Shown one piece after another: positions 12,922 to 24,700 of a stretch of 64,000 nt of DNA. Under the pieces are notes generated by a model. That model was not told the origin of the DNA. It was given only the letters and a program-made list of their open reading frames with translations, and ran no database searches. The position numbers and the translations under genes were made by a program. Where the stretch lies: NCBI RefSeq assembly GCF_000237925.1, contig NW_017386010.1:868001-932000 (forward strand). Reading direction: 5' to 3'. The first letter of the stretch is position 1. Every line of letters begins with the position of its first letter. The stretch comes from Schistosoma mansoni. Lineage: Eukaryota > Platyhelminthes > Trematoda > Strigeidida > Schistosomatidae.

Positions 12922-13440
12922 AGCCCCCAAATGCCCTGGAACGGCTGAGAGTGGGGAGGGTCCTCTCTCACTCTCGAAATGCTCTCATATGGCCAAGCGT
13001 ATATAGCCTCTCCCAGGAAAGTCCTACTCACTGCCTTCTCGCATCACGGGTGTTGTTTACGAAAGTGAGAGGACGAAAAGCGAATGTCCGACGCTTTAAC
13101 CGGGTCGGTGGATACGGAGAGCTCACCTAGGGGAGTTGGAAAACCCTGATTCCAAACCAATGGTGCACATGGACCCCAGTATCCTGAGGGAACAAATGGC
13201 ATATGAATCAATCGTTGGTCACCAGTTACCATGGGACTGCATCTCCTCACGATGCTCCACTGCCTTATGGATCAGATCCTTAGGTAGAAGGCTCCGGGTG
13301 TGGCCCCCTAAGGAAACCACTAGCTTCGGTTTGGGAACCTGGGCGGTATCGCAGCCCTCACACAAATCGAATGAGATTTATGCGGAGCATATTTATCTGA
13401 TGCTTCCTTGTACCAATATTTATGTGTTCAAATAAATAAA
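12922..13440 (+). repeat. Repeat B, full-length copy
   Basis: Repeat B is a ~520 bp dispersed unit that begins cccccaaatgccctgg, has a conserved middle (gaaattgagaggacgaaaagcg) and ends in a short AAATA tail, as expected of a retroposed or RTE-mobilised sequence. I found 15 copies or fragments, 13 of them in this orientation. Short ORFs inside lie in different frames in different copies, so it is unlikely to code for protein. Confidence 0.8.
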
Positions 13441-13744
13441 CTGGTTATGAACTAAATGAAAGATTCTTATAACTCTTACAACAAGGATGATCATACAAAA
13501 TCAGTGTTCATTCAATGAGCTAACATTATATTACCATACAAAGAGAATTATTGAAATATTTTCGTCCAGTTTTGATGATAAGTTCATTGAAAATAAAGAT
13601 CCCTTGATTGACTTTTGGTTGTTTTGTTTTTTGGTATACTGTAATAAGGATTGTGACAGTGAACTCATGGCAAACAGTATCTAACTAATGTACAATTTTA
13701 CAATATCCTATAGATTAAAATATGAAATACTATCGTAGATGAAA

Positions 13745-14350
13745 TAGGTATCATATTTGCTACGTCAAGCCCACATAGCGTATTCTAGCTTCCGGACAGG
13801 CTAATTTATTTACTCTTCTTCAGTTACACTTTGACCTTGTCAATTTTTTGCCTATCAACCTTGACTGTTTTTATGCAAGCGTAAGTTGTATCCATTCCCT
13901 ATCTTACTCATTACATGTATGCAACTTATTTTTGTCTGATTGTAAATATCGATTCACGCTTCGCCAAAATCGAGTTAGTCTACTCGCGTCATTTTGTTTG
14001 GCTTCGCTTTCCGGTGAACGATCATACGAAATATACGTATTCAAAAATCCATTCTCGTATTTGACTTATTTAATTCCGTTATTCACCAACGCAATTTAAG
14101 TCGATGATTATGTAGATGGCGTCGAGTCTCGATTGACTATTATCCCCACTACAGTAAGATTACGCGCCTGAAATCGACTTGTTTCCTTTGATAGTTCGCA
14201 AACCAGAAGGCTGTAACTGGTCCAGATAAAGTATATTTACTGGCTATCTTGTGGTATCGAAAGAATACCGAGACGTGCCAACGAGTATAGGCAATAAGGG
14301 CAGAAAGTAAGAAAGTTCGAGCGAACAAGGCGGACGACCGAACGAAAAGT
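13745..14350 (+). mobile_element. Ty3/gypsy LTR and leader fragment
   Basis: 13765-14150 aligns with the reverse complement of 32380-32780 (caagcccacatag, then aaatcgagttag), which adjoins gypsy RT sequence there. Minus ORF 14149-14451 is a shadow. Confidence 0.6.
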
Positions 14351-14874
14351 GATTTTGGTACAGTTAAACAACAACGAGTACAGTACATTTGGTTATAATA
14401 ATAATTGTTTCCATTATACCAATCGCGTTCTCGTCGAGAAAAGCAGGTCACTGCAATTATATGCGAGGATTGGCGACGTGTATAAGTCGATAACGATAAT
14501 CATACGATCCAAATGGAGTCAGATTAAGGGCCACTAAAAGAGAACAAATACAAAACTGAATCGAATTAACAAAAGAATATATAGGACGAGGGAATAAAGC
14601 AGCATATTTTATCAAAATTAAAATAAGTCAGACTATGTCATGTCATTTCAGTCAAGGTGATTTATTAAGAGAAATGTTTATATGTAAGCTAGTGGGTGTT
14701 TAGAAGATGTGATAATTGTCAATACAAACGCATGGTTCAATTTTTGTGTATTTGTTAGTGTTGTGAAAATTAAAACAAGATTAAGTACATTATTTGGATA
14801 GGTAGTTCACATTGGATAGATAGATAAGCCTTCCTTCCTACTGAACTTAGTCAAATTTAGCAATGTATATAAAG

Positions 14875-15165
14875 CAACAGTGTGGTGTGTGCTACTGATA
14901 TCGATTGATATAAGTAGTATGTATCATCAATCAAAAGTGAAATATCTGAAGGTAAAAGGGTTAAGAAGATGAAAGAGTAGAGAACGAGAACAGTGAATTA
15001 TTGGTGTAGAAATGAAGGAGCAATGAAGTCTGAGACGATTGATTAACATTTTGCAAATGAAGTATTTACTGTATATGTCTCAGATTTCACTAAGAAATTC
15101 GGTAATTCTCTGTTGGAACACGTTTGGTTGTTCTCATGTATGTTCTCGTCCAACGATAGTAACAC
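14875..15165 (+). repeat. MITE-like repeat C
   Basis: Typical start with the ctactgatatcgattgatat palindrome; the end is decayed. Confidence 0.6.
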
Positions 15166-15602
15166 TTTTTGGGATAATTTTGATGTTACTTATAGGGGAT
15201 GTTATGACTGATGAAAATAGCATAGTATTTTTATTCTGCATTTAATTTGGAAATTCTTCAGTTCTACAGGATTATTACCAGGCTTTTCATTTGTAACATG
15301 AATATTCTTGAACACGAGTCCTTATTCTTTTAGGATAGAAAGAATCACAATAAACCCATTCTATGATGAAAACACAATTTCGTTTCGAGGTGAAACAAAT
15401 CACTTTCTCGATTTCAACTAAAGAGTTTCAGAGTGTTGATTGGTTTATAGAAAACTTCATTACTGGACAATTTCGCTTTTTTATTTCTTTATAATGAACA
15501 GATACTTTTCAATAATTCATGAGTCTTGAATAGTCTAATTACCTGCAATCGGATATACTTTCATGAAATACGATGACATAAAAACATACGGGTATTTTTA
15601 TT

Positions 15603-16131
15603 GCCCCCAAATGCCCTAGTACGGCCGAGAGTGGGGAGGTTAGCTCTCCCTCTCGAAATACTCCCGCATGGCCGCGCGAATATATAGCCTCTGCCAGGGA
15701 AGTCCTACTCATTGCCTTCTCGTGGCGGGGGTGTTGTTCACGAAATTAAGAGGACGAAAAGCGAATGTCCGGCGCTTTAACCAGGTCGGTGGACACGGAA
15801 AGTTCACCCATGGGAGTTGGAAAACCCTGATTCCAAACTAATGGTGCACATGGGCTGGCTCCACTATCCTGAGGGAACGAATGGCGTATGAATCAATCGT
15901 TGGTCATCGGCTACCATGGGACTGCATCTCCTTACGATGCTTCACTGCCTTGTGAATCAGATCTTTCGGTCAAAGTCTCCGGGTGTGGCCCCCTAATAAA
16001 ACCACCTGCTTCAGTTTGGGCAGCTGGACAGTATCACAGCCCTCACACAAATCAAATGAGATTTGTGTGGCGCATATTTATCTGGTGCTTTTTGTACCAA
16101 TATTTATGTGTTTAAATAAATAAATAAATAA
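15603..16131 (+). repeat. Repeat B, full-length copy
   Basis: Full unit with a (AAAT)n tail. Confidence 0.8.
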
Positions 16132-16257
16132 TAACCTATCACTACAGGCTATTGTCAAACTATATCATCTCTATAGTGAACATCAAAGTGTTTATTCGTG
16201 TTCGACTGTTATGTATGCTCGTAATTAGTAAAAATTCTAATGATAAAAAAAATCACT

Positions 16258-16400
16258 GTAGAGACTGTGTATCGCCACGAGAAGGCAGTGAGTAGGACTT
16301 TCCTGGCAGAGGCTATATATGCGTGGTCATATGAGAGCATTTCGAGAGGGAGAGCTGACTCTCCGCACTCTCGGCCGTACCAGGCCATTTGGGGGCATTT
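16258..16400 (-). repeat. Repeat B, 5' fragment, inverted
   Basis: The first ~140 bp of the unit in reverse orientation, 130 bp after a + copy, giving a short inverted pair. Confidence 0.75.
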
Positions 16401-16579
16401 GGGAATATTCATAACGTGTAATCATATGTAGCTGATTGGAATCATAAAATTATTTGAAACATTCTAACATATCTGCTATCACTTCATATATGAATGTTAG
16501 TTGTTAAATGATTTTAATGCTATCTTAAAGTTGCTAACTAATTCACCTTGTCAACAGGTTATTCGTTAATACTCTTTAT

Positions 16580-17050
16580 GGGTCATAACTCCCCCTGTAG
16601 CTACTGCTGGTCCCAAGCCCAGGTAAAGGAGGAGGGTTGGGCATGGGGTTAGCGACCCCATCCCGTAGAAAACCAACTCGCTAAAAAAACGCTATCCAGA
16701 AAAATTTATTCAAACCATTTAAACTCTGCCCTGGGAGTTGAAGGAATAATTATGACGTCTCATGATGAAAGCCGAGTTCCTTCGGAAGTCGTGAGGCCGA
16801 TGCACTTTCTAACAACCAGATCGACAATTTTTATAGGTACATGGAATGTCCGGACAATGTGGGAGACCGGAAGAGTCTTACAAATTTCTGCAGAAATGAG
16901 GAAATACAAGCTGAAGGTGCTTGGAATTAGTGAAACACATTGGACGCAGGTAGGACAACAGCGACTATCTTCAGGAGTTTATGGGTCATATTCCCACTTA
17001 TATCTAAACGTTTCTTATCAAGTGACTATTCAGTTAGTGACAACATGATT
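16580..17050 (+). mobile_element. RTE-like retrotransposon 5' UTR and endonuclease start
   Basis: Leader at 16580-16750, then an open frame (16752-17048) with IFIGTWNVRTMWETGRV and KVLGISETHWTQVGQQRLSS, the first two motifs of the apurinic-type endonuclease of RTE elements. Homology stops near 17000, so this is a 3'-truncated piece holding the element's 5' end. Confidence 0.75.
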
Positions 17051-17089
17051 ATCTCGATCAAATAGACAAAAATTATATAATCAGAAAGG

Positions 17090-17245
17090 AGTTTTGTGGA
17101 TATGATAGTAATTTGATAGTTGATCGTCGAAGCGCACTGTTGAGGAGTCCCATAATAGGACGAGTTGGCCGTCCAGTGTTTCCAGGTTTTCCATGGTGGT
17201 CCAGCTTTAATTGACTCATGATCTCAACTATTAAAAATTATGTAA
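17090..17245 (+). mobile_element. SINE-2, 3' half with decayed hammerhead
   Basis: Retains stem II (gtcccataataggac) but has a mutated core after it (GAGTT for GAAAC). Tail ends in the usual ggtggtccagcttta-like stretch. Confidence 0.6.
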
Positions 17246-17394
17246 CTCAAAAAGTGTTGTCATTGTTTGTAAACTAATGCATTATGTTCCTGAGAAATTC
17301 CTACTTAAATAAAAGCGTGACTGTATGTTTAACAAAAAAATTCATTATACAATGTACAATATTATCAGTTTTAATTTTCATAACTTGTGGCAAT

Positions 17395-17683
17395 GAATGT
17401 GTGTTGTATGCTACTTATATTGATAGATATAAGTAGTATGTAGTAACAATAGGAAGTGGAATATATTCAGAGAAGATTAGGAAGATTCAGTTGAAAAAAA
17501 AAACAGAAAGTGATTGTAACAACAACCAAAATGAAAGAGTCATGAAGCATACAGAGGACAACTGATGGAAGATATGCAAATTATGTATCTAATGTATAGT
17601 CTTCATTTTGTATCAAAGTAATTTGTAATTTTACATTAAAGAATTAGTCAATCGTCCTTACTTGCGCTATCGTTCACTTTAAA
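17395..17683 (+). repeat. MITE-like repeat C, left arm of an inverted pair
   Basis: Oriented toward the opposite-strand copy at 17730-17999 and separated from it by about 46 nt. Confidence 0.65.
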
Positions 17684-17729
17684 TGTATGTCTCTATGCCG
17701 TTATTTAATCATCTGCCTTTAATTCGTAG

Positions 17730-17999
17730 TACTGTAGTGAACGAGAACACAAGTGGGAATAACTGAATGTATTTGAATATAAGATTACAGAATCTCTTAG
17801 TGAAATCTGAGAACCGTACAGTAAATACTTCGTTTGTAAAATATCAATCAGTTGTCCCAGATCTGATTGTTCCTTCGTTTCCATGCCAATCTTTCTCTGT
17901 TCTCGTTCTCTTTTGTTCAGTCTCTTTAACCTTCTTCGACCAGGTATTTCACTTTTGATTTATGCAACATACTACTCATCAGGATGATACACCACAGTA
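17730..17999 (-). repeat. MITE-like repeat C with terminal inverted repeats
   Basis: The best-bounded copy of family C: it starts tactgtagtg and ends caccacagta, a 10 bp terminal inverted repeat with one mismatch. A palindrome of the form ctacttatat..atataagtag sits next to one end in nearly all copies. No coding capacity. These traits fit a MITE (a non-autonomous DNA transposon); no transposase is visible in the window. Confidence 0.6.
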
Positions 18000-18279
18000 C
18001 TATCTTCAAAATTATCACTAAATGTTACAAATCATAATTTGATCACTATTGAGGTTCTCGGTATATTTTACAAAATAAATGGTACTAAATATAGCTGTTC
18101 GTGTTATGTCGTACAACGGTATATCTATTTCAGTAAATACTGCTTATTATGATTCATTTACTCAGTTGACATTGACATCACAGTATCATCTTAACAGTTA
18201 ATAATTTTTCCTTGTATAGGGCAGATTGGATAAACTATAGAAATTTCATAATTTAATTTGAACAAGTTGATCATTGGTT

Positions 18280-18410
18280 ACCTGCTCAATGGTCCAGAGA
18301 TTAAGCGTAGCTACGTGAGGTCGAAAGTACCAATTTTACGCGACCATTAAGGTTCAAGAATGAGCACTGATGAGGAGTCTCATGCATAGACTTGTACATA
18401 GCTTGTACAC
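18280..18410 (+). mobile_element. SINE-2 fragment, heavily decayed
   Basis: A-box-like caatggtccagagattaagc followed by gcactgatgaggagtctcat, the ribozyme strand with a C-to-A change in CTGAGGA. Confidence 0.5.
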
Positions 18411-18696
18411 TGATTCCTGGTTTATATTGATTATCTAGTCAGAATCACCTTACAGTTTTAGCAATGAAAAGAATTTCTAATATTTCATTATGTTGAATGA
18501 GCACATTCCTGATAATTTTAAATGGGTGTGTCTGTTAAATTACACCTACATAACATTCAAGTTATTCATTCAGCTGTCCTTTTATCAAAATGATAATTAT
18601 GGTCAACCATAATCAGATTTAAGTAAATAACTATGGACAGAATAATTAGATTGATAATGAGCTTATGATAAGACTACTATTGACCTGTAGTTGTGG

Positions 18697-18704
18697 TATA
18701 AAAG
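18697..18704 (+). promoter_or_regulatory. TATA box of the MEG-like gene
   Basis: TATAAAAG, 47 nt upstream of the ATG at 18751, leaving room for a start site near 18727 and a short leader. Confidence 0.65.
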
Positions 18705-18750
18705 AAGCATCAACGGTATTCTTTCTTCAGAAATAGTAACATAATATTTC

Positions 18751-21700
18751 ATGGCACACTATTGTATACACAACTTCTTTCTATTACTGTGTATACTGAT
18801 ACAGAAAGGTAAGTGTTTTGAAGCATTTGTGTTAATACTATTTACCTTAAATATACTTGGTAGATTAATGTATTGAGTTATCCCAGTTGATGGTTTTCAC
18901 TATATGATATTGTAGTTACGTTATATTGTATGTGCCTCATTAATGATCATAAGTAATCTTTAATAGCAACGAACGATTTTTGAACATTTATACTAGAATA
19001 CTTCTTAAAACATTGATAGGATACAAACACTGTTGATCGTTCATCAAGAGTCAAAAATATGACAATAAAAGCTCTCACAGTAAACTATCTACATTACAGA
19101 ACCTAAAACCATTGAAAATAAGTGATAGATATAAATCCGTACCGTATGAACATTCTTTCAATTATGCTTAGTTTGTTTGGTAAAATGCATCATCAGAAAC
19201 CTGACTTTCAGTCAAACTGTAATGTAGTTGAATTCGACTATCAAAATCACTGATTGATCAGAGCTAAGTAATCTCGGAAGACTAGGAAGGAGAAAGCAGT
19301 TGTTTTGTTCTGGTATTAGACTCTTAAGGAGTGTGCATCCATACCCTCATAATGGACCACACTCAGGAGATTCAGTCCCATGTGTGAGCTCTTAACCTTT
19401 AAATTACTGAGCCATAACCCAAAGTTTTACATAATTAAATTCAATCCATTCGCAATAGTACCGCAGAAATTTTCTGAATGTCATCATCAGTGGAGTTTCA
19501 TATATGATGCGGTTACCTGGAAAGGTCGTATTCATAATTTTCATATAGGATGAAACAGCAACGTGACTGCTGTACTGGTGTTTTATAGTTCGCACCTAGG
19601 CGAATAAACTTTACTCAGGATCTAGAATCCAAATGTATATGTGCGGTAAAAGTGTTCCTGAAACTTTATCTAAATGCTAAATAAGTACTATCTTATACAA
19701 ACACTAACGATACAACTAAATGGGTCACATAAGAAAGATTCAATCATTTGGGTCGATTATGATTCGATAACAACAACAAACAGTATGAATTAATATTTGA
19801 TGGAATGAAAGGTCGAACGGAACACTTGTTTTCTGTACTATGACAAAATAGCTATCCTGTCGAGTGGAACCATAATCATGAGCAATGCAAATCCTACAGC
19901 AAAACATCAATGGGAAGATCCAAAAAAACAATACTATGAAAAATACTAAATCTCCACAAAACCCCTTCTGATAATTAATACTAAGTAAATTTTAACTTCA
20001 CCTCACTGCACAAGCAAGTGGCTATCAGGATTCAGTGGCCGAGTGGATAACGCGATGGCGTTTGAAGCGAAAGGTACTGTGTTCGAGTCCCAGAGTGAAC
20101 ATCAACTCTGAGATGCATGTACATCCAGCTGACGAGTCCCAAATAGGACATGGTGACGCGCGTCCTGGATTCCACTGCTAGCCACTATCCATCTTTGCTT
20201 ACCATACTTTTGAATTTAGGCTATATCGAGGCAATACGCACAGTATGCACATATGTCAATTAGAGACTGACCAGTTGCAGTCCTAAAAACATCAATGGGA
20301 AGATCCAAACAAACAATACTAAGTAAATTTTAATGATTAAGTTTATTTTTGTGTAATCTCCACACAGTAAATATCATAATTCATAATACTAAAAATATCT
20401 GATTGTATCTTATTGGCTGAATAGTAGCCTACGAATAAATATCCCACAACCAGTCATTGTTTGAATGAATTCCAATCACGTTTTATGTACCTTCTAATAT
20501 AGATATGATGTATTCGTCTTATTATAAACTGATTATTATAACTTTTTGTCACTAGTTAGGGATTGTATTAGTGATTAGGTTCTCAAACACTAATCATCAT
20601 TCAATCACACTTTCCACTTATATTCGGGTGGTAAATAAAATTTCTATACAAATGCACATATTATAAGCAAAGATGGATAGTGACTAGCAGTGGAATCCAG
20701 GACTCTATTTGAATGTATCTGAATCTCAGAGTTGATGTTCACCCAGGGACTCGAACCCAATACCATTCGCTTCAAGAGACATTGCGTTATTCACTTAGCC
20801 ACTAGGTCCTGATAGCTACTTGTTTGTGTAATGGGGTGAAGTCTTGGACATCAAGTAAACAATACATATTGTTAAACTAGATGACGTGAATATTCTGCTC
20901 ATACTGTACAGACCTTCTAGTTAAGAAATTTTATCGATAATATTTATTTACTATGCGAATAAAAAGTTGACCATTTGGACTTTCCTGGTTTTAAGAATTG
21001 AAATGCTCAAAAATTATTGAAAATATTGAAGACAGTGCCAAATTTTATGAAGGTTAGTAACTCTTGAAACATTTTGGTTTCTAGACAATGTAAAGAAAAA
21101 AATTATTTTAACTCAGAATTCATTCCAAACAATTTTAGGGTATTTGAGATAACAACTTTGTAGTTTTATTATCAGTATATAACCTGAATATGTTGAATTG
21201 CTGAAATGAAACCATCTCAGTTTACATAACTGTAGAGTTTTACAATATATATCAACAGTTTACCTGTAACAAAAGACATTATTATCTTGAATGAATGTAG
21301 TGTATAAGTAATGATGGACAGTGGCTAGCAGTGGAATCCAGGACGCGCGTCACCACGTCCTATTTGGGACTCGTCAGCTGGATGTACCTGCATCTCAGAG
21401 TTGATGTTCACTCTGGGACCTCAACCCAGTATCATTCGCTTCAAACGCCATCGCGTTATCCACTTGGCTACTGAGTCCTGATAGCCACTTGCTTGTGCAA
21501 TGGGGTACATTATGCACATATGCCAATAAGCGACTGATCAATTGCAATCCTAAAAATTAATGGGAAGATTCAAACAAACGATACCAAGTGAATTCAATTT
21601 AGTGTATGTTTAGTATGGAGAATGTTTTGGATTGAGTAACAACCCCTATTACGTAAAGTGTTGAATAATTTCTACTTATGAAATGTCAGTGTGGTATCTA

Positions 21701-24700
21701 ATGTAAGTGACTCAACATTATAATTAATATCGCTCTATATTAAGTGGTTAGGGATAATAACAAAGATATACTGAAAACAGGTTTCATACTTGTAAGTCAT
21801 ATACGTGTACACTTATGAGTGAACTGAGGAAATATTAGGATTTCATTTCTCAAAAAGCAGTAATCTTCCTTGTACACCGAAATCTTCCCTCTACCTATAT
21901 TATCTATTAATAATAGAGATCCCATTATCATGTCATTCAAAATTGATGATAGTTTACAAACGAATTTACATAGTGGCTGCTAGTCTAGATCACCGAGATA
22001 TCGATGTTTCCGGTCCCAAAGCAAACATTAGTTCTATAAAGAAAAATTATTATTTCGTTATAGCAAGTATTCAGCTACCAGATTATTGAACACATAAGTC
22101 TTATTTGGAAATTTCAACTTCAAGATAAGATAAGACAAACGCAGTATATGTCAACATATTGTGTTCTACAAATCAAATGCTTTGTGATATATGTATAGAG
22201 GGACACAACATACAGTTTATGATATACGCCTATATAATTTTTGCCATAGTGAGATTACCTGAATTAGACAAAGAAGCACAAATTGCAGAAGATGAAGCCC
22301 AAAAAGTCATAAGTAAGTCAATCATTTCAATTCCTTTTTAGAAATGCTGATTCAATTGATTGATCCAATAACGTGAAATAAAAGCCTATGAAACTTTTAT
22401 TTAAGTTGCTAGGTGAATAGGATTGTTATAACTATACATATAGATTACCACGAACTATACTAAAATCGACCAAGTCAAATTTACTTACTTACGCCTGTCA
22501 CCCTTGTTGGGACGGCATCCCAAAGCTACGACGGAGCCTCCAGAGGTCCTAAAGGAGTCGTAGAGTTTCCGTCTAATCAGGACGTGACGGAGCATTTTAG
22601 AATATCAACGTAGCAGAACATGCCTCCTTGCGGATTGGCAGAATTATAATATCGATATAACAAACGCTACTATCTATAGATACCGATGATTTTCTGTACA
22701 TTTTGATCCTTACCCAACAAGCACCTCGCCAATCTTCCTTTGTATTCCGAATTCCAACTGTGAGGGCTCTATGCTTTTCAGTGTCGTAGTTGTATACCGT
22801 ATTCTGTGTTAATCAAGTAGCAAACTTAGTAACTCCTTGTGGCGAAGCACAGACAGCCCACCAGTGTTCTCCATCAAACTATGTCCTCGACAATCCTTTC
22901 CAGTTCCTTCCACTTATTATTCATCCAAAAATATCCACTTATTAGTAGCAATGAAATTTTAATTTTGAAAATAGTTTACTAGTTCAACCATTTACGACCG
23001 AGGTTGGGGAGATTCAGCTCTCCCTCTTCGAATGCTCTCACATTGCCACGTGCATACAGCCACTGTTAGGATAGTCCTGCTCACTGCCTTCTCCTGGCAG
23101 GGATGTTGTTTACGAAATTGAGAGGACAAAAAGCCAATATCCGGCTCTTTAGCCGGTTTGAACGATACGGAGGGTCAAACTTAGCGAGTTAGAATACCCT
23201 GACTCCAAACCAACGGTACACATAGGCTCCAGGATCCTGAAGGAACGAATATTGTATGAACCAATCGTTGGTCAGCGGCTATCATGGGACAGCAACTCCT
23301 TACGTTGCTCCACTGTGTTGTAGATCAGACCTTTAGGCTGAAGACTCCGGCTATGGCCTTTTAAAAAATCACCACCTGCTTCGGTTTAGGCACCCGAACA
23401 GTATCACAATCCATACACGAATCAAGTGACTTGTGTACCAAAGACTAATATTATTTCTCTTTGAATTTACCTTTAAAGATGAAATAATTGATCAACAGGG
23501 AAATCATAATGTCTCATTTGGTAAATGTAAGTTGTTACATAACGATTCAAAATAATCAAAATAATATTTCTATTTTAGTAATTGAATGTCAAAAATTATA
23601 TTATGAGAGTGAACAAGGAATAACCCTGTTGACTGGTATATTCTTTATTAAAAGCTATGTGAAATTTTGTTAAATATTAATGATCATTACAATTTTATAA
23701 TAGTTGAAATCATGAGCCCATTGAAGCTAGACCACTATGGAAAACCTGGAAGTACTGGACGGCCGTTTCGTCCTATTGTGGGACTCCTCAGTGGTAGTGC
23801 TCATCCAAGAACAAAGTTATTGCAATTTTATTACATCATATTAAGATTGTAATTCATTGATCTAAGTACAGCACATTTTCTGTAGAATTAGAATATTTGT
23901 ATTCCGTTTTTCAGTACGAATATACATAGCTCCATGTTGTGTGTTCGAGTATGGTTGATAAGCTTAATCGATGAATGTAGAATACACGTTAAGGTTGGTT
24001 ACCTTTAATTATACATGTCTTCAAATGGTCTTTCTTGTATGTTAAGGTTGGAAGATAAGTATTTCTGGGGTTAGACGTAGGGAACTAGATCAATTTAGTG
24101 GGTCGTTAAAATAGTAATATTAATAATAATGATAAAATGTTTAATAACTGAGGTATTTGGGACCTGTGTGACAGTGTAACACCATCTACATAAATATAAC
24201 CGTTAGTATGAGATATGTTGTAATACAAATAGTAAGTATCAGGGGGCAATGTTTTAATCGTAGGTGAAAAAGCATAAGATTTGTTGCATTAAGGCAGATG
24301 TATTCATTTTGATTATCCTTGTAGAGCTCAGATATTGGTTTCATACTCCTTATGCACATTCGTACCTGTTTCTAAGTTTCCAGAAACTTGCTATATCTGT
24401 TTCACTACTATGGATTAATATACAAATGGAGATTGACATTATAGACTTACTTTAAGTTTCTTAAGTTCCTTAATTTCTCATTCAAGTTTCATGTTTTCAT
24501 CGAATATAGAAGGAAGCTTTTGTGCTTTAAGTAAACATAAAACCAAAATATAATTGCAGCATAATATGTAAGAACTTTCGTCTAGATTTGAACGAATAGT
24601 TTCACAGTATTTGGGTTCCAAGTTGATGTAACACATTAGAAACGAAGAATGTAATTGTAAAATCTCAGCGAATGAATTTGTAGTAAATCCAGAGTTTTTG

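Larger units (their letters stand above)
18809..22249 (+). other. MEG intron 1
   Basis: 3.4 kb. Holds three Sm-alpha-like SINE copies at 19977-21600 and AT-rich sequence. I found no phase-1 micro-exon here, but very short exons could be missed. Confidence 0.6.

Noticed and set aside
20030-20095. Genuine tRNA gene
   Set aside because: A and B boxes are present, but there is no cloverleaf; the unit is part of a dispersed SINE.
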